This document shows positions 20,575 to 31,624 of a stretch of DNA of 64,000 bases, one piece after another (position 1 is the first letter of the stretch; the number at the start of each line of letters is the position of its first letter). Where the stretch lies: assembly GCF_004118975.1 (NCBI RefSeq), contig NZ_CP035376.1:1178001-1242000 (forward strand), written 5' to 3'. The translations under genes were made by a program, and so were the position numbers. Under the pieces are notes generated by a model that worked only from the letters and a program-made list of their open reading frames with translations, searched no databases and was not told the DNA's origin. The DNA is from Luteimonas sp. YGD11-2. Lineage in GTDB: Bacteria > Pseudomonadota > Gammaproteobacteria > Xanthomonadales > Xanthomonadaceae.

Positions 20575-22916
20575 GCACTGCGCACGTGCATCCGTTGGGG
20601 GCCGCGGTGGCCACGGCGCTGGTCGCAGGCGCCCTTGGCACATTGCTGCTGCCAGCCTTGCCGGCATGGCCCTGGTGGTGTGTGGTGGCGGTCGTCGGGC
20701 TCTACGGCTGGTGGCGCGGCGGTACATGGCGCGTCGGCGGTGCGTTTGCCTGCGGTGCGTCCCTGGCCGGCCTGCACGCGGTGTTCGCCCTCGCGCTGCA
20801 GTTGCCGGCGGAGCTCGAGCGTGCCGACGTGCCACTCTCCGGGCGGGTGGTGGGACTTCCCGAGCACGATGTCGACCGCACCCGCTTCCTGTTTCGCGTC
20901 GATCGCGGCGACGCGATGTCCGATGCGCTGCAGGGGCGCCTGTTGCGGCTGGCCTGGTATGACGACCGCGATGGCGCTTCGACCGGGCGGCATGCGCTGG
21001 AAGCCGGCAGCCGGTGGGCCTTCACGGCGCGCGTACGTGCGCCGCGTGGACTGCGCAATCCCGGCTGGTACGACAGCGAGAAGCACGCCTTTGCACGCCG
21101 CATCGCCGCGGTGGGATACGTCCGTGACCGCGAGCCGCCGGTGCCGCTGCGCGCCGGGCAGGGCATCGACCGCTGGCGCGAACAGGTGGCGCAGCGGATC
21201 GAGGCCGCGGTGCCCAGTGCGTCGTCGCGCTACGTGCGTGCGCTGGCGCTGGGCGATACGCGCGGGCTCGACGAGATCGACTGGGAAACGCTGCGCGCCA
21301 CCGGCCTGACCCACCTGATCGCCATTTCCGGCTTCCATGTCGGTCTGGTCGCGGGTTTCTTCGCGCTGCTGGCCGGCGGGTTGTGGAGGTTGTGGCCGCC
21401 GCTGGGCCGGCTGCTGCCGCGGCCGCATGCGGCGGTGCTGGCAGCGTTTTCCGCGGCGCTGTTCTATGCGGCGGTCGCCGGCTGGGCGCTGCCCACGGTG
21501 CGCACGGTGCTGATGATCGGCGTCGCGATGGCCGCGCGCCTGTGGCGCCGCCCGCTGGGCGTGGCCGATGCGCTCGCACTGGCCGGCATCGCGGTGGTGG
21601 CGGTCGATCCGCTGTCGCTGCTCACTGCCGGGTTCTGGCTCAGCTTCGCCGGCGTGGCCTGGCTGGTCTGGTGTCTGCCGGATGCGCAGGGCAAGCCGGT
21701 GCTGGCCAGCTTCCTGCGCGCGCAATGGGTGGCCACGCTCGGCCTGCTGCCGCTGACGGTGATCCTGTTCGGGCAGGCATCGCTGGCCGGTCCGCTCGCC
21801 AACCTGGTCGCCATTCCATCGTGGAGCCTGGTGGTGGTGCCGCTGTCGCTGCTCGGCACGGCACTCGATGCCGTGCACGCGGGCTGGGGCGCCGGCACCT
21901 GGCGGCTGGCCGCGTGGTGCTTCGATCTGGGCTGGCCGCTGTTCGAGCGGCTGGCGGCCAGCGGCGCCTCGCTGTGGTGGCTGCCGGAGGCGCGATGGTT
22001 CGCGTTGCCGCTGGCGGTGCTGGCGGCGTTCTGGCTGCTGCTACCGCGTGGTGTGCCCGGCAAGCCGCTGGCGGCGCTGTTGTGGCTGCCGCTGCTGTGG
22101 CCCGATCGACAGCTGCCCGAGCATGGGGCCGCCGACATCACCGTGCTCGATGTCGGGCAGGGCCTGTCGGTGCTGGTGCGCACGCGCCACCACGCGCTGC
22201 TGTACGACATGGGGCCCGCGGTTCCCGATGGCTACGACGCCGGCGAACGCGTGGTGCTGCCTGCCCTGCACGCGCTGGGCGTACGCCGCGTGCACACGAC
22301 GGTGGCCAGCCATGCCGATCTCGACCATGCCGGCGGGTTGGCGGCGGTGCGGCGCAGGTTTCCGGCAGCGCCATTGTTCGCGCCCGAACACGCCGGTCTC
22401 GAGGGCGCGGCGCCGTGCCTCGCAGGAAGCAGCTGGGCGGTGGATGGCGTTGGCTTCCGCTTCCTGCATCCGCCGCTGCATTTTCCCGATTTCCGCAACG
22501 AGGCCAGCTGCGTGCTGCGGATCGACACCGCGCACGGGGCGGTGCTGCTGGCCGGCGATATCGGTGCGGTCGTCGAACGCGAGCTGGCGCGCGCGGATCC
22601 GGCCGGGGTGCGTGCAGAGGTGGTGCTGGCCGCGCACCATGGCAGCGGGAAATCGTCCGATCCGCTGTTCGTTGCCGCCACCGGCGCCCGGCATGCGCTG
22701 GTGTCGACCGGCCACGGCAACCGCTTCGGCCATCCGCAGGCCGAGGCCGTCGGCCGCTGGGAAGCTGCCGGCGCGCGCGTGCACGACACCGCGGCTGCCG
22801 GCGCGCTGCGGGTCCGGCTGGATGCGCGGGGCGTCTCGGTCGCAGAACGCCGCGCCAGCCATCCACGGCTGTGGGATGCCGCCCGGCGCCAGTCGCGGCT
22901 CGCCGATAGCCAGTAG
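20571..22916 (+). CDS. comEC: ComEC/Rec2-type DNA uptake channel
   Basis: 781 residues, normal for proteobacterial ComEC. An N-terminal membrane region leads to the competence domain ([17 protein letters not shown] near residue 245 is the family hallmark) and a C-terminal metallo-beta-lactamase-like domain with [10 protein letters not shown] near residue 580. It moves single-stranded DNA across the inner membrane in natural transformation. The GTG start overlaps the intI stop (GTGA, 4 bp), with only weak ribosome-binding sequence, suggesting translational coupling; a later start cannot be excluded. Confidence 0.94.
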   Translation: MSTAHVHPLGAAVATALVAGALGTLLLPALPAWPWWCVVAVVGLYGWWRGGTWRVGGAFACGASLAGLHAVFALALQLPAELERADVPLSGRVVGLPEHDVDRTRFLFRVDRGDAMSDALQGRLLRLAWYDDRDGASTGRHALEAGSRWAFTARVRAPRGLRNPGWYDSEKHAFARRIAAVGYVRDREPPVPLRAGQGIDRWREQVAQRIEAAVPSASSRYVRALALGDTRGLDEIDWETLRATGLTHLIAISGFHVGLVAGFFALLAGGLWRLWPPLGRLLPRPHAAVLAAFSAALFYAAVAGWALPTVRTVLMIGVAMAARLWRRPLGVADALALAGIAVVAVDPLSLLTAGFWLSFAGVAWLVWCLPDAQGKPVLASFLRAQWVATLGLLPLTVILFGQASLAGPLANLVAIPSWSLVVVPLSLLGTALDAVHAGWGAGTWRLAAWCFDLGWPLFERLAASGASLWWLPEARWFALPLAVLAAFWLLLPRGVPGKPLAALLWLPLLWPDRQLPEHGAADITVLDVGQGLSVLVRTRHHALLYDMGPAVPDGYDAGERVVLPALHALGVRRVHTTVASHADLDHAGGLAAVRRRFPAAPLFAPEHAGLEGAAPCLAGSSWAVDGVGFRFLHPPLHFPDFRNEASCVLRIDTAHGAVLLAGDIGAVVERELARADPAGVRAEVVLAAHHGSGKSSDPLFVAATGARHALVSTGHGNRFGHPQAEAVGRWEAAGARVHDTAAAGALRVRLDARGVSVAERRASHPRLWDAARRQSRLADSQ

Positions 22917-23030
22917 CGCCAGCCGGCACGTCGATGGGTGCCGTCGCCTGCCGCCGCTGCGCCCCACGGTGGCTACGCTATCCTAGCGCCCGGTTTTCGT
23001 GGACGGCCGCTGCGGCCCGGGGAATACGAC

Positions 23031-23708
23031 GTGCTTGAACTGGTCAAGGCCGGCGGCTGGCCGATGATTCCGCTGTTGCTGCTGTCGGCGGTGGCGCTGG
23101 CGATCGTGGTCGAGCGGTGCTGGGCGCTGCGTCGCAAGGCGGTGCTTCCGCCGGGCCTGGGCGACGAGGTCCGCGCCTGGGCTGCGCGCGGGCGGCTGGA
23201 TGCGACCCATATCGAATCACTGCGCCAGACCTCGCCGCTGGGCGCGCTGCTGGCCGCCGCGCTCGACGTGCGCAACCGCAGCCGCGAGGAGATCCGCGAG
23301 CGCATCGAGGACACCGGTCGCCACCTCGTGCACCGCATGGAGCGCTATCTGAATGCGCTTGGCACGATTGCCGCCGCGGGTCCGCTGCTGGGCCTGTTCG
23401 GCACCGTGGTGGGCATGATCCAGATGTTCATGGGGGTGATGGACCACGGCGTCGGCGATGTGAACCAGCTGGCCGGCGGTATCGGCAAGGCGCTGGTGTG
23501 CGCGGCGGCCGGCATGATCGTGGCGATCCCGGCGCTGATGTTCCACCGCCATTTCCGCGCCCGCATCGACGGCTACATCGTCGAGATGGAGAGCGAGGCG
23601 ATCCGCCTGATGGACGCGATCGACCCGCGCAGCCGCCGCCCCGTAGCAACCGCCGGTGCGCCGGTGGCGCCCGCGGTGGGCGACCCGGCACTGGCCGTGC
23701 AGGGCTGA
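23031..23708 (+). CDS. exbB: MotA/TolQ/ExbB proton channel family protein
   Basis: 225 residues from a GTG start preceded by GGGGAA. Three membrane helices are visible (about 12-30, 107-130 and 150-170), with the conserved A-A-A-G-P-L-L-G-L-F-G-T-V-V-G-M-I and L-A-G-G-I-G-K-A-L-V-C-A-A-A-G-M-I-V-A-I-P-A blocks. With ExbD it forms the inner-membrane motor that uses proton-motive force to energise TonB or a similar partner. It is followed by exbD after 3 bp, so they form an operon continuing into msbA. Upstream in-frame starts add a sequence unlike the family. Confidence 0.92.
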   Translation: MLELVKAGGWPMIPLLLLSAVALAIVVERCWALRRKAVLPPGLGDEVRAWAARGRLDATHIESLRQTSPLGALLAAALDVRNRSREEIRERIEDTGRHLVHRMERYLNALGTIAAAGPLLGLFGTVVGMIQMFMGVMDHGVGDVNQLAGGIGKALVCAAAGMIVAIPALMFHRHFRARIDGYIVEMESEAIRLMDAIDPRSRRPVATAGAPVAPAVGDPALAVQG

Positions 23709-23711
23709 GCC

Positions 23712-24137
23712 ATGCGCATCCGCGACCGTCGCGCCCGCGACGAGCCCGAGCTCAACCTGGTGCCGTTGATCGACGTGATCCTGGTGCTGATCATCTTCTT
23801 CGTGATCACCACCACCTTCGACGCGCGTTCGGTGATGAAGCTGGAGCTGCCGCGCGCCAATGCCGAGGACACCCAGGCGCAGACGCAATCGCTGAGCGTG
23901 CTGGTCAATGCCGACGGCCGCTATTTCGTCGACGACCGCGAGGCCCTGCGCACCGACGTCGAATCGCTCAAGCGCACCATCGCGGAAGTCGCCGGCGACG
24001 ACCGCCAGCGGCCGGTGCTGCTACGTGCCGATGCACGCACCCCGCACCAGGCCGTGGTGACCGCGATGGACGCGCTGGGCCAGCTTGGTTTCCGACAGAT
24101 TTCGATCGCCACCGCGCCCGACGCGGCGACGCGTTGA
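23712..24137 (+). CDS. exbD: Biopolymer transport protein ExbD
   Basis: 141 residues. A short cytoplasmic N-terminus is followed by a single membrane helix beginning L-N-L-V-P-L-I-D-V-I-L-V-L-I-I-F-F, which includes the conserved aspartate needed for proton flow (near residue 23). A periplasmic domain ends with Q-L-G-F-R-Q-I-S-I-A-T. The partner of the preceding ExbB-type protein, with start 3 bp after its stop. Next gene msbA begins 10 bp later. Confidence 0.93.
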   Translation: MRIRDRRARDEPELNLVPLIDVILVLIIFFVITTTFDARSVMKLELPRANAEDTQAQTQSLSVLVNADGRYFVDDREALRTDVESLKRTIAEVAGDDRQRPVLLRADARTPHQAVVTAMDALGQLGFRQISIATAPDAATR

Positions 24138-24147
24138 GCAATACCCG

Positions 24148-25908
24148 ATGACCCAGCAGCAACCCAAGCCGCCGGCCGCCTGGCCGATCTACCGCCGCCT
24201 GCTCGGCCACGCCGGCCGCTACTGGCCGCTGCTGGTGATGGCGATGATCGGCATGGTCATCGAGGCGGTTGCCGGTGGGGCCTTCGTCTACCTGATGGGC
24301 CCGCTGACCGACGACGGCTTCGTCAATCCGCAACCCTGGGCCGCGATCTGGCTGCCGCTGGCGATCGTCGGCCTGTTCCTGATGCGTGGCGTGGCCACCT
24401 TCGCCTCCGATTACGGCATGGCGCGCACCGGCCGCAGCGTGGTGCGCGACATGCGCGAGCAGGTGCTGGGCAAGTACCTGCGCCTGCCGAGCGCGCGCTT
24501 CGACGACGAGGCGGTGCCGGCGATGGTCAGCCGCCTCAATTTCGACACCGAACAGGTCGCCCAGGCCAGCACCGACGCGCTCAAGGTGCTGGTGGCCGAT
24601 GGCCTCACCATCATCTTCCTGCTCGGCCTGATGCTGTGGACCAGCGTCAAGGTGACGATGGCGATGATCGTGGTGGTGCCGCTGATCGGCGTGCTGGTGT
24701 GGGTGGTCGGCCGCCGCTACCGGCGCATCAGTTCCGGCATCCAGACCGGCATGGGCGATCTTGCGCAGAGTGCCGAGCAGTCGCTGGCCGCGCAGCAGGA
24801 CGTCAAGGTGTATGGCGCGCAGCGGTTCGAGCAGGACCGCTATTCCACGCTGACCAACCGCGTGCTGCGGCTCAACATGAAGGTGGAGACCACCCGCGCC
24901 ATCGCATCGGGGCTGGTGCAGATCTTCGCCGCATGCGCGCTGGCGGCGATCATCTGGGTGGCCACCCGCGAAGCGCTGGAACAGGCGCTGTCGCCGGGCG
25001 AATTCGTGCAGCTGATGACCGCGATGATGGGCATCATCCCGTCGCTGCGGCGCATCACCAACGTGCAGAGCGTGATCGGCCGCGGCGTGGCGGCTGCCGA
25101 GCGCATTTTCGCCATCCTCGACGCCGACGAGGAGCGCGATGTCGGCGGCCGCCCGCTGGAACGCGCGCGCGGCGAGCTGCGCTTCGAGGGCGTCGGCCTG
25201 CGCTACGAGCGCGACGCCGGGCATGTCGCGCTGGAGGACATCAGCTTCACGGCTCGACCGGGCACGGTGACCGCCATCGTCGGCCGATCCGGCAGCGGCA
25301 AGACCAGCCTGGTGCGCCTGGTGCCGCGTTTCTACGAGCCCACCAGCGGCCGCATCACCCTCGATGGCGTACCGCTCGACGAGTACCGGCTGGCCGACCT
25401 GCGCCGGCAGATCGCCCTGGTCGGGCAGCGGGTGATGCTGTTCGACGATTCGGTCGCGGCCAATATCGCCTACGCCGCCGATGCCTCGCCCGAGGCCCTG
25501 CGCGCCGCGGCGGAAAGCGCCAACGCCTGGGAGTTCATCGAACGCCTGCCACAGAAGATGGATACCGCGATCGGCGAGAACGGTTCGCGGCTGTCGGGCG
25601 GCCAGCGCCAGCGCCTGGCGATCGCGCGCGCGATCCTGCGCGATGCACCGATCCTGATCCTCGACGAGGCCACCGCCGCGCTCGATACCGAATCGGAGCG
25701 GCTGGTCCAGGTCGCGCTCGATCGCCTGATGCCCGACCGCACCACGCTGGTCATCGCGCACCGGCTGTCCACCATCGAACACGCCGACCAGGTGCTGGTG
25801 CTCGACCACGGCCGGCTGGTGGAGCAGGGCACGCATGCCGAGCTGCTCGCGCAGGGCGGCCTGTATGCGCACCTGCACCGGATGCAGTTCCGCGACGGCG
25901 ACGCATGA
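24148..25908 (+). CDS. msbA: Lipid A export ATP-binding/permease MsbA
   Basis: 586 residues. N-terminal six-helix ABC exporter domain (about 20-320) and C-terminal ATPase domain with Walker [10 protein letters not shown] (near 380), signature L-S-G-G-Q-R-Q-R (near 485) and Walker B I-L-I-L-D-E-A-T (near 505). It flips lipid A-core across the inner membrane. Its stop overlaps the lpxK start by 4 bp (ATGA), the classic msbA-lpxK operon, supporting the assignment over other ABC exporters. ATG at 24148. Confidence 0.94.
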   Translation: MTQQQPKPPAAWPIYRRLLGHAGRYWPLLVMAMIGMVIEAVAGGAFVYLMGPLTDDGFVNPQPWAAIWLPLAIVGLFLMRGVATFASDYGMARTGRSVVRDMREQVLGKYLRLPSARFDDEAVPAMVSRLNFDTEQVAQASTDALKVLVADGLTIIFLLGLMLWTSVKVTMAMIVVVPLIGVLVWVVGRRYRRISSGIQTGMGDLAQSAEQSLAAQQDVKVYGAQRFEQDRYSTLTNRVLRLNMKVETTRAIASGLVQIFAACALAAIIWVATREALEQALSPGEFVQLMTAMMGIIPSLRRITNVQSVIGRGVAAAERIFAILDADEERDVGGRPLERARGELRFEGVGLRYERDAGHVALEDISFTARPGTVTAIVGRSGSGKTSLVRLVPRFYEPTSGRITLDGVPLDEYRLADLRRQIALVGQRVMLFDDSVAANIAYAADASPEALRAAAESANAWEFIERLPQKMDTAIGENGSRLSGGQRQRLAIARAILRDAPILILDEATAALDTESERLVQVALDRLMPDRTTLVIAHRLSTIEHADQVLVLDHGRLVEQGTHAELLAQGGLYAHLHRMQFRDGDA

Positions 25909-26933
25909 GCGGTCGCACCCGCACCCCGCCGCGCTGGTGGTTCGACGGCGCCGCCCCGCCGCTGTGGTCGCGCCTGCTTGCGGGCGTCTACGGTGGTGCC
26001 GTGGCGGTGCGCCGCGGGCTGTATGCGCGTGGCCTGCGCCGACGCCTGGGTGCGGATGCGCCGGTCATCGTCATCGGCAACCTGATTGCCGGTGGCAGCG
26101 GCAAGACGCCGCTGGCGATTGCCCTGGTCGAGCGCCTGCGCGATGCCGGCTGGACGCCCGGCGTGGCCAGCCGCGGCTACGGGCGCGACCGTGCCGAGGA
26201 CGCGCTGTGGGTCACCCCGGACACGCCGGTGGCGCTGGCCGGTGACGAACCGTTGCTGGTCGCCCGACGCACCGGCGTGCGTGTCCGGGTCGACCGCGAC
26301 CGCGCCGCCGCTGCGCGCGCGCTGGTGGCCGCCGGCTGTGACGTGGTGGTCTGCGACGACGGCCTGCAGCACTACCGGCTGCGCCGCGACCTCGAGATCG
26401 AGGTGATCGATGGCCGCCGCCGCTACGGCAATGGCCTGCTGATTCCTGCCGGCCCGCTGCGCGAGCCGGCGGAACGCGCGGGTGGCGTCGCGTTCCGCGT
26501 GGTCAATCGCGGGACCGCGGTGCCGGGCGAAACCGGATCCGAAAGCACCGGCTTCGGCGAATGGCCGATGCGCCTGCAGTCCACGCGCGCGTTGCCGCTG
26601 CTGGGCGGCCGGCCGCTGTCGCTGGATGCCTTCGTCGGCAAGCGCGTGCACGCGGTGGCCGGCATCGGCGATCCCGAGCGTTTCTTCGCCGGGCTGCGTG
26701 CGCGCGGGATCGGCGTGGTGCCGCATGCGTTTCCTGACCATCACCGCTACCGCGCCGGGGACCTGCAGTTCGGCAGCGACCTGCCGGTGCTGATGACCGA
26801 GAAGGACGCGGTGAAGTGCGCAGCGCTCGCCGGCGAACGCCACTACAGCGTGCCGGTCGATGCCGGGCTCCCCGAGGCGTTCTGGGTGGCGCTGCTCGAT
26901 CGCCTGCGGGCGTTGCGCACCGCTCCGGGCTGA
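25905..26933 (+). CDS. lpxK: Tetraacyldisaccharide 4'-kinase LpxK
   Basis: 342 residues. Phosphorylates the lipid A disaccharide at the 4' position at the inner membrane. A hydrophobic N-terminal helix (about 20-42) is followed by a P-loop of the LpxK type ([13 protein letters not shown]) near residues 52-64, then S-R-G-Y-G-R near 88 and the conserved D-D-G-L-Q-H-Y near 150. Starts inside the msbA stop (ATGA). Confidence 0.95.
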   Translation: MSGRTRTPPRWWFDGAAPPLWSRLLAGVYGGAVAVRRGLYARGLRRRLGADAPVIVIGNLIAGGSGKTPLAIALVERLRDAGWTPGVASRGYGRDRAEDALWVTPDTPVALAGDEPLLVARRTGVRVRVDRDRAAAARALVAAGCDVVVCDDGLQHYRLRRDLEIEVIDGRRRYGNGLLIPAGPLREPAERAGGVAFRVVNRGTAVPGETGSESTGFGEWPMRLQSTRALPLLGGRPLSLDAFVGKRVHAVAGIGDPERFFAGLRARGIGVVPHAFPDHHRYRAGDLQFGSDLPVLMTEKDAVKCAALAGERHYSVPVDAGLPEAFWVALLDRLRALRTAPG

Positions 26934-26964
26934 GCCGCAGCCGCGCGCGTGGCATCATCGCGCG

Positions 26965-27738
26965 ATGATTCCAGACTTTGTCGTGGCCATTCCGGCCCGT
27001 CACGCATCCACCCGTCTGCCAGGCAAGCCGCTGCAACCGCTGGGCGGCGAACCACTGGTGCTGCACGTGGCCCGGCGCGCGCTGGCCGCCGGCGCACGTG
27101 ACGTCTGGGTCGCCACCGACGACCCGCGCATCGCCGCGGCCCTCGCGTCCACCCCGGTGCACGTGGCGATGACCCGCAGCGACCATGCCTCCGGCACCGA
27201 CCGTCTCGCCGAGTGCGCGGAGATCGCGGGGTGGAGCGACGACACCATCGTGGTCAACCTGCAGGGCGACGAGCCGTTCGCGCCCGCCGATGGGATCCGC
27301 GCGGTGGCTGCGCTGGTGGCATCGAGCGGCGCGCCGATGAGCACGCTGGCGGCACCGGTCGAGGATGTGGAGACGCTGTTCGATCCCAACGCCGTCAAGC
27401 TGGTGCGCGCCGCGAATGGTGATGCGCTGTATTTCAGCCGCGCACCCGTGCCGTGGCCACGCGATGCCTTTGCGCAGGCGCGCGACCGTCTGCCTGCCGG
27501 CCACACCTGGCTGCGCCACATCGGCATCTACGGCTATCGCGCCGGCTTCCTGCGCGCCTTCGCGGCGATGCCGCCGGCGGTGCTGGAGCAGGTGGAGGCG
27601 CTCGAGCAGCTGCGCGTGCTCGAAAGTGGGCACCGCATCGCGGTCGGCCTGGCGCCGTCGCCGTTCCCGCCCGGGATCGACACCCCCGAAGACCTCGCGC
27701 GTGCCGAAGCGCGCCTGCAGGAGCACCGCAATGTCTGA
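26965..27738 (+). CDS. kdsB: 3-deoxy-manno-octulosonate cytidylyltransferase
   Basis: 257 residues. The N-terminus [16 protein letters not shown] is the nucleotide-binding signature of KdsB, and [12 protein letters not shown] and N-L-Q-G-D-E-P are further family blocks. It activates Kdo as CMP-Kdo for LPS inner-core synthesis, matching its neighbours msbA and lpxK. The ATG at 26965 is the start of homology. Its end overlaps the start of the next gene by 8 bp. Confidence 0.95.
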   Translation: MIPDFVVAIPARHASTRLPGKPLQPLGGEPLVLHVARRALAAGARDVWVATDDPRIAAALASTPVHVAMTRSDHASGTDRLAECAEIAGWSDDTIVVNLQGDEPFAPADGIRAVAALVASSGAPMSTLAAPVEDVETLFDPNAVKLVRAANGDALYFSRAPVPWPRDAFAQARDRLPAGHTWLRHIGIYGYRAGFLRAFAAMPPAVLEQVEALEQLRVLESGHRIAVGLAPSPFPPGIDTPEDLARAEARLQEHRNV

Positions 27739-28225
27739 GCCCACGCGTCTGCTGGTCGTCTGCCTGGGCAATATCTGCCGTTCGCCGATGGCCGAGGGCG
27801 CGCTGCGCCGGCAGCTGGCCGAGGCCGGCCTGGACCACGTGGAGGTGGACTCCGCCGGCACCGGCGACTGGCACGTCGGCAATCCGCCCGATCCCCGCGC
27901 GGTCGCGACTGCCGCGCGCCATGGCGTGGACCTCTCGGGCCTGCGCGGGCGCCAGCTGACCACCGCCGATTACACCCGTTTCGACTGGCTGCTGTGCGCC
28001 GACCTGCAGAACCTCGCCGACGTGCGTGCCCGCCGGCCGGCGGAGGCGACGGCAGGCATCGCGCTGCTCACCGACTGGGCCGGGGTGATGACCGGCGACG
28101 GCGCCATTCCCGACCCCTACACCGGCGGCGACGACCACTTCGAGGATGTGTGGCAGGTGGTCGAGGCCGCCGCCCGCGGTGCGGTGCGCCGGCTGCAGGC
28201 CCCGCATCGCGGCGATGACGCATAA
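27731..28225 (+). CDS. Low-molecular-weight protein tyrosine phosphatase
   Basis: 164 residues. The active-site P-loop C-L-G-N-I-C-R-S-P (near residues 11-19) holds the catalytic cysteine and arginine, and the general acid lies in D-P-Y (near 137-139), the standard LMW-PTP layout. Such enzymes in bacteria often regulate exopolysaccharide kinases or stress responses; its target here is unknown. Overlaps kdsB by 8 bp, so it is co-translated or coupled with the LPS operon. Confidence 0.93.
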   Translation: MSEPTRLLVVCLGNICRSPMAEGALRRQLAEAGLDHVEVDSAGTGDWHVGNPPDPRAVATAARHGVDLSGLRGRQLTTADYTRFDWLLCADLQNLADVRARRPAEATAGIALLTDWAGVMTGDGAIPDPYTGGDDHFEDVWQVVEAAARGAVRRLQAPHRGDDA

Positions 28226-28253
28226 TCCCGCGATTGCGGCTTCCGGACGGCCC

Positions 28254-29678
28254 ATGGAACACACGCTCGCCCCCGAGTTTCCGGCCAGCCTCGACTGGCT
28301 CAACACCACCGAGCCGGTGCGCATGGCGCAGCTGCGCGGCAAGGTCTGTGCGCTGGCCTTCATCAACGCGGGCTCGGCGTGGTCCACCCAGCGCCTGAAC
28401 GACCTCGCGCACCTGCATGCGCGCCACGGCGAGCGCCTCAACGTGGTGGCGATCCACGTGCCGAAGTTCGAGCACGAGCGCGATGCACGCCGCGCCGGGC
28501 GGCGCCTGCGCCGGCAGAAGTTCGAGTTCCCGCTGGCCCACGACGCCGACTGGGTCGCGTGGCAGCAGTTCGGCATCGAGGCGTGGCCGACGGTGGTGCT
28601 CATCGACGGCGACGGGCGCATCCGCGACCGCGTGGTCGGCGAAGGGCCGATCCGTGAACTGGACATGCGCGTGAGCCAGCTCATCGCCGGGCTGGTGCCG
28701 CGTTCGCGCAGCACCCGGCCGATCGAACTGCGTCGCGGCGGCGAGCCGGGACTGCCGCTGCGCTTCCCGGTGGGCATCGCGCTGTCGGGCGGTTATCTCT
28801 ACGTGGCCGACAGCAACCACCACCGCGTGCTCGAGTGCGACCAGGGCGGGCGCGTGTTGCGCCAGTTCGGCAGCGGCGGCCCGGGCTTCATCGATGGCCC
28901 GATGGAACTGGCGGCGTTCAACCGCCCGCACGGCATCGCCATCGAGCGTGACACCCTGTACATCGCCGACAGCGGCAACCACGCGGTGCGGCGCATCCAG
29001 CTGCGCACCGGCGATGTCGATACCGTGCTCGGGGCCGGGCGCCCGGGCACCGCGGAGCCGGGAATCGTCAGCGATCCGCGCGCGGTGATCCTCGACCAGC
29101 CGCGCGCGGTGGCGCTGGCCGGCGGGCACCTGTACGTGGCCTGCGCCGGCGACAACCGTATCTGGGATCTCGACCTCGGCCAGCGGGAACTGTCGCTGCT
29201 CGCAGGGTCGGGGGCGCTCGACGTCGTCGACGGCACCGGCGAGATGGCCGCCTTCGCCGAACCGGTCGGCCTGGCCGCCGTGCAGCAGGCGGTGTACGTC
29301 ACCGATGCCGCCGGGTCCGCGATCCGCAGCGTGAACGTGCGCACCCGCCAGGTGCAGACGCTGGTGGGGCAGGGCGCGTGGGAGTTCGGCCGCGCCGACG
29401 GGCAGCGCGTGGATGCGCGCCTGCAGCAGCCGCAGGCGCTTGCACTCGACCCCGACTCGCCGCGCCTGTGGATCGCCGACAGCGGCAACGACGTGCTGCG
29501 CACGCTGCGCCTGGGCGGTGGCGAGCTGGGAACGTTCGAACTGCCGCGGCCCCTGCACGGCCCGTCCGGGCTGGCGGTGGCCGATGGCGTGGTGTGGATC
29601 GCCGATACCGATGCGCATGCCGTACTGCGGCTGGACACGCGCGACGGCACGATGAGCCACGTGCCCATTGGCGAATGA
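28254..29678 (+). CDS. Thioredoxin-like/NHL-repeat protein without CxxC
   Basis: 474 residues. The first ~150 resemble a thioredoxin/peroxiredoxin fold (C-A-L-A-F-I-N-A-G-S-A-W-S then W-P-T-V-V-L-I-D-G-D-G-R), followed by NHL-type beta-propeller repeats (P-H-G-I-A, L-Y-I-A-D-S-G-N-H, repeated V-D-G-type loops) to the C-terminus. This is the NHLRC2-like architecture. The place of the redox C-x-x-C reads S-A-W-S, so it probably has no thiol-disulfide activity. No signal peptide seen. ATG at 28254 preferred; an earlier in-frame ATG is at 28215. Confidence 0.82.
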   Translation: MEHTLAPEFPASLDWLNTTEPVRMAQLRGKVCALAFINAGSAWSTQRLNDLAHLHARHGERLNVVAIHVPKFEHERDARRAGRRLRRQKFEFPLAHDADWVAWQQFGIEAWPTVVLIDGDGRIRDRVVGEGPIRELDMRVSQLIAGLVPRSRSTRPIELRRGGEPGLPLRFPVGIALSGGYLYVADSNHHRVLECDQGGRVLRQFGSGGPGFIDGPMELAAFNRPHGIAIERDTLYIADSGNHAVRRIQLRTGDVDTVLGAGRPGTAEPGIVSDPRAVILDQPRAVALAGGHLYVACAGDNRIWDLDLGQRELSLLAGSGALDVVDGTGEMAAFAEPVGLAAVQQAVYVTDAAGSAIRSVNVRTRQVQTLVGQGAWEFGRADGQRVDARLQQPQALALDPDSPRLWIADSGNDVLRTLRLGGGELGTFELPRPLHGPSGLAVADGVVWIADTDAHAVLRLDTRDGTMSHVPIGE

Positions 29679-29694
29679 TGCCCGTGGGCGGCCC

Positions 29695-31620
29695 ATGAGC
29701 CCGGGCAGGAACCGCGGCGATGGCGGCGGGAGCTTCGACGGCAAGGCGTTCGTCAGCACGCTGAGCACCGCGCCCGGGGTCTACCGCATGCTCGCCGCCG
29801 ACGGCGCGGTGCTGTACGTGGGCAAGGCCGCGTCGCTGCGCAAGCGCGTGGCCAACTACTTCAGCGCGACGCCGAAGCCGACGCGGATCATGTCGATGGT
29901 GTCGCAGATCGCGGCCATCGAGGTCACCGCCACGCGTACCGAGGCGGAAGCGCTGTTGCTGGAAAACCAGCTGATCAAGTCGCTCAAGCCGCGTTACAAC
30001 GTGATGCTGCGCGACGACAAGAGCTACCCCTATGTGCTGCTCACCGGCGACGAGTGGCCGCGGCTGGCGTTCCACCGCGGCCCGCGCTCGATGCCCGGCC
30101 GCTACTTCGGGCCATACCCGAGCGCCAGCAGCGTGCGCGAGACGCTCAACGTCATGCACAAGCTGTTCCGCCTGCGCAGTTGCGAGGACAACGTGTTCCG
30201 CAACCGTTCGCGGCCGTGCCTGCAGTACCAGATCGGCCGCTGCAGCGCGCCCTGCGTGGATCTCGTGGATCCCCGGGACTACGCCCAGGCCGTGCATCGC
30301 GCCAGCCTGTTCCTCGACGGCCGCAGCAGCGAACTCAACGAGGAACTCGCACAGGCCATGGAGCAGGCGTCGGAAGCGCTGGAGTTCGAACGCGCCGCGG
30401 CGTTGCGCGACCTCATCGCCACGATCCGCGGACTGCAGGCGCGCCAGTATGTGGATGGCAGCATCGCCGACCTCGACGTGCTGGCCTGCACGATGCAGGG
30501 CAGCCAAGCCTGCGTGATGCTGCTGGCGTTCCGCGATGGCCGCAATCTCGGTACCCGCGCGTTCTTCCCGCGCACTGCCGGCAGCGAGGATCCCGCCGAG
30601 GTGCTGGCCGCGTTCGTCTCGCAGTACTACGCCGAGCAGCCACCGCCGCGCGAGATCGTGCTCGACCGCGCGATCGAGGATGTCGCGCTGTTGCAGGAGG
30701 CGTTCTCGATCAATGCCGGCCGGCGCGTGCAGATCAAGACCAGCGTGCGCAGCGAGCGCGCCGGTTACGTGGAACTGGTGCGGCGCAATGCGGCGCTGTC
30801 GCTGGCCGCGCGCATCGACAGCCAATCGGCGCAACAGGCGCGGCTGGAGGCCCTGCGCGAACTGCTGGGTCTGGACGCGGCACCACGGCGCATCGAGTGC
30901 TTCGACATCAGCCACACCATGGGCGAGGCCACCGTGGCGTCGTGCGTGGTGTTCGACGGCGAGGGTCCGGTGCGTTCGCAGTACCGCCGCTACAACATCA
31001 CCGGCGTGGTGCCCGGCGACGACTACGCCGCCATGCACCAGGCGCTGACCCGGCGCTTCCGACGCGCAGCCGCCGCGCTCGCCACGCCGGAAGCTGCAGC
31101 GGACGGTGAGCCGGCCAGGGAAGCCCGCGAAGCGGTGCTCCCGGACGTGCTGCTGATCGATGGCGGCGCCGGCCAGGTGGCGCAGGCACGCGACGTACTG
31201 CAATCGCTCGGCATCCCCACGCGAAGCGCTGGCAATCCGGACGGCGTGCTGCTGGTCGGCGTGGCCAAGGGCGAGGCGCGCAAGGCCGGCCACGAGACCC
31301 TGCTGCTCCCCGACGGCCGCGAACTGAAGCCCGGGCCGGAATCCGCGGGCCTGCAGCTGGTCCAGCAGGTGCGCGACGAAGCGCACCGTTTCGCGATCAC
31401 CGGGCACCGCGGGCGCCGGCAGAAGGCACGCAGCGTGAGCCGCCTGGAGGACATTCCCGGCATCGGACCACGCAGACGCGCTAACCTGTTGCGGCATTTC
31501 GGCGGACTCGCCGGCCTCAGGGCCGCCGGTGCCGAGGAGATCGCGCAAGTCGAGGGCGTCAACGCCGCGCTGGCGCGACGCATCTACGACAGCCTGCACG
31601 GCACCGATTCCGCGACCTGA
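29695..31620 (+). CDS. uvrC: UvrABC system protein C
   Basis: 641 residues. N-terminal GIY-YIG nuclease domain (P-G-V-Y-R-M...L-Y-V-G-K-A near residues 22-45), central UvrB-binding region, C-terminal RNase H-like endonuclease (C-F-D-I-S-H-T near 400) and a helix-hairpin-helix end (I-P-G-I-G-P-R-R-R). It makes both incisions in nucleotide excision repair. Start ATG 29695. Followed after 4 bp by pgsA, the conserved uvrC-pgsA pair. Confidence 0.97.
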   Translation: MSPGRNRGDGGGSFDGKAFVSTLSTAPGVYRMLAADGAVLYVGKAASLRKRVANYFSATPKPTRIMSMVSQIAAIEVTATRTEAEALLLENQLIKSLKPRYNVMLRDDKSYPYVLLTGDEWPRLAFHRGPRSMPGRYFGPYPSASSVRETLNVMHKLFRLRSCEDNVFRNRSRPCLQYQIGRCSAPCVDLVDPRDYAQAVHRASLFLDGRSSELNEELAQAMEQASEALEFERAAALRDLIATIRGLQARQYVDGSIADLDVLACTMQGSQACVMLLAFRDGRNLGTRAFFPRTAGSEDPAEVLAAFVSQYYAEQPPPREIVLDRAIEDVALLQEAFSINAGRRVQIKTSVRSERAGYVELVRRNAALSLAARIDSQSAQQARLEALRELLGLDAAPRRIECFDISHTMGEATVASCVVFDGEGPVRSQYRRYNITGVVPGDDYAAMHQALTRRFRRAAAALATPEAAADGEPAREAREAVLPDVLLIDGGAGQVAQARDVLQSLGIPTRSAGNPDGVLLVGVAKGEARKAGHETLLLPDGRELKPGPESAGLQLVQQVRDEAHRFAITGHRGRRQKARSVSRLEDIPGIGPRRRANLLRHFGGLAGLRAAGAEEIAQVEGVNAALARRIYDSLHGTDSAT

Positions 31621-31624
31621 CCGA

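Noticed and set aside
28254-28700. Active thioredoxin/peroxiredoxin assignment for the N-terminal part of the NHL protein
   Set aside because: The fold is suggested, but the C-x-x-C site is absent, so a redox enzyme call would be unsupported.
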